The position numbers and the translations under genes are program-made. Positions 6,775-7,018 of a DNA stretch of 7,018 bases are shown one piece after another. The stretch is from Clostridia bacterium (GTDB lineage Bacteria > Bacillota > Clostridia > Oscillospirales > CAG-272). The DNA is taken from the NCBI GenBank assembly GCA_017395885.1, contig JAFQNM010000129.1:1-7018 (forward strand), given 5' to 3'. The notes under the pieces are model-generated. The model did not search any database and was not told the DNA's origin. It worked only from the letters and a program-made list of their open reading frames with translations. Each line of letters begins with the position of its first letter. Positions within the stretch are counted from its first letter, which is position 1.

Positions 6775-7018
6775 TTACTGCTCCTTCATTGCAGCAAAGC
6801 ACTCGCTGCAATATACAGGTCTGTCACTTGTAGGCTGGAAAGGAACCTTTGCTTCCTTACCGCACTGAGCGCAAGTTGTTGTGAACATCTCTCTCTGTGC
6901 TCTGGAGGCGTTCTTTCTTGCGTCACGGCAAGCCTTGCATCTCTGGGGCTCATTCTGGAAGCCTTTCTCTGCGTAGAATTCCTGTTCACCTGCTGTGAAA
7001 ACAAACTCCTGTCCGCAA
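6775..7018 (-). CDS. Zinc-ribbon / CxxC-x17-CxxC domain small protein (5' end outside window)
   Basis: Reading the minus strand from 7017 down to TAA at 6777-6775 gives 80 residues without a start codon at the edge, so the N-terminus lies beyond the window, probably by only about ten residues. The visible part begins CGQEFVFTAGEQEFYAEKGF, the typical opening of the probable zinc-ribbon domain zf-trcl (PF13451), and continues with C27-x2-C30. The missing first Cys should lie three residues before the edge. A second metal site follows, C49-x2-C52, then exactly 17 residues, then C70-x2-C73, which is the CxxC-x17-CxxC family (TIGR04272 as I recall). Eight cysteines in two pairs of knuckles suggest two zinc ions. 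Function is unknown; nucleic acid or protein binding is a common guess. It ends in its own strong terminator. Confidence 0.88.
   Translation of the reverse strand, partial: CGQEFVFTAGEQEFYAEKGFQNEPQRCKACRDARKNASRAQREMFTTTCAQCGKEAKVPFQPTSDRPVYCSECFAAMKEQ

Noticed and set aside
6786..7004. A 72-codon minus-strand frame overlapping the zinc-ribbon gene
   Set aside because: The neighbouring minus-strand frame ending at 6775 encodes seven correctly spaced cysteines and a recognisable zinc-ribbon family; this frame is its shadow.

Overview
The window looks like chromosomal DNA from a low-to-moderate GC Firmicute of the Clostridia, probably a gut Oscillospiraceae/Ruminococcaceae-type anaerobe. The reasons are a DUF4363 protein, a fused TIGR03960/TIGR03936 radical SAM protein, strong AGGA-type Shine-Dalgarno sites, A/T-rich sigma-A-like promoters and a zinc-ribbon/CxxC-x17-CxxC protein. 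The taxonomic placement is inference from family content and style. I see no insertion sequence, phage gene, tRNA, rRNA or CRISPR array.

Layout: One short gene on the + strand (18-377, DUF4363 membrane-anchored protein) runs tail to tail into a minus-strand block, with the two stop codons directly abutting at 375-380. Read in its own direction, that block starts from a promoter near 6640-6668. It contains rlmB (6582-5740, 23S rRNA 2'-O-methyltransferase), then a large unrecognised membrane protein (5681-3051), then a B12-binding-type radical SAM protein fused to DUF2344 (3008-378). The gaps are only 58 and 42 nt, so the three genes are probably one operon. Beyond the promoter, an intrinsic terminator (6709-6742) closes another minus-strand gene, a small zinc-ribbon protein cut by the window edge (7018-6775).

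The most notable item is the 876-residue membrane protein. Its C-terminal two thirds has the architecture of a P1-type ATPase (four membrane helices, a soluble segment, two helices, a large soluble domain, two helices), and several family landmarks can be placed at the expected spacing. Almost every catalytic motif is altered: CPC became APS, DKTGT became DDVNV, HP became GP, TGD became TFD, and TGE and GDGxND are absent. It therefore reads as a pseudo-pump with a roughly 320-residue acidic, tyrosine-rich, probably disordered N-terminal tail.

A second unusual item is the 42-nt gap before the radical SAM gene. An 11-bp hairpin there separates a good Shine-Dalgarno sequence from the start codon, and folding would bring the two to normal spacing.

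How the genes work together is uncertain. RlmB modifies rRNA, and TIGR03960/DUF2344 proteins are often found near ribosome and RNase G genes (from memory), so an RNA-modification theme for the flanking genes is plausible but unproven. The membrane protein has no obvious connection to it.
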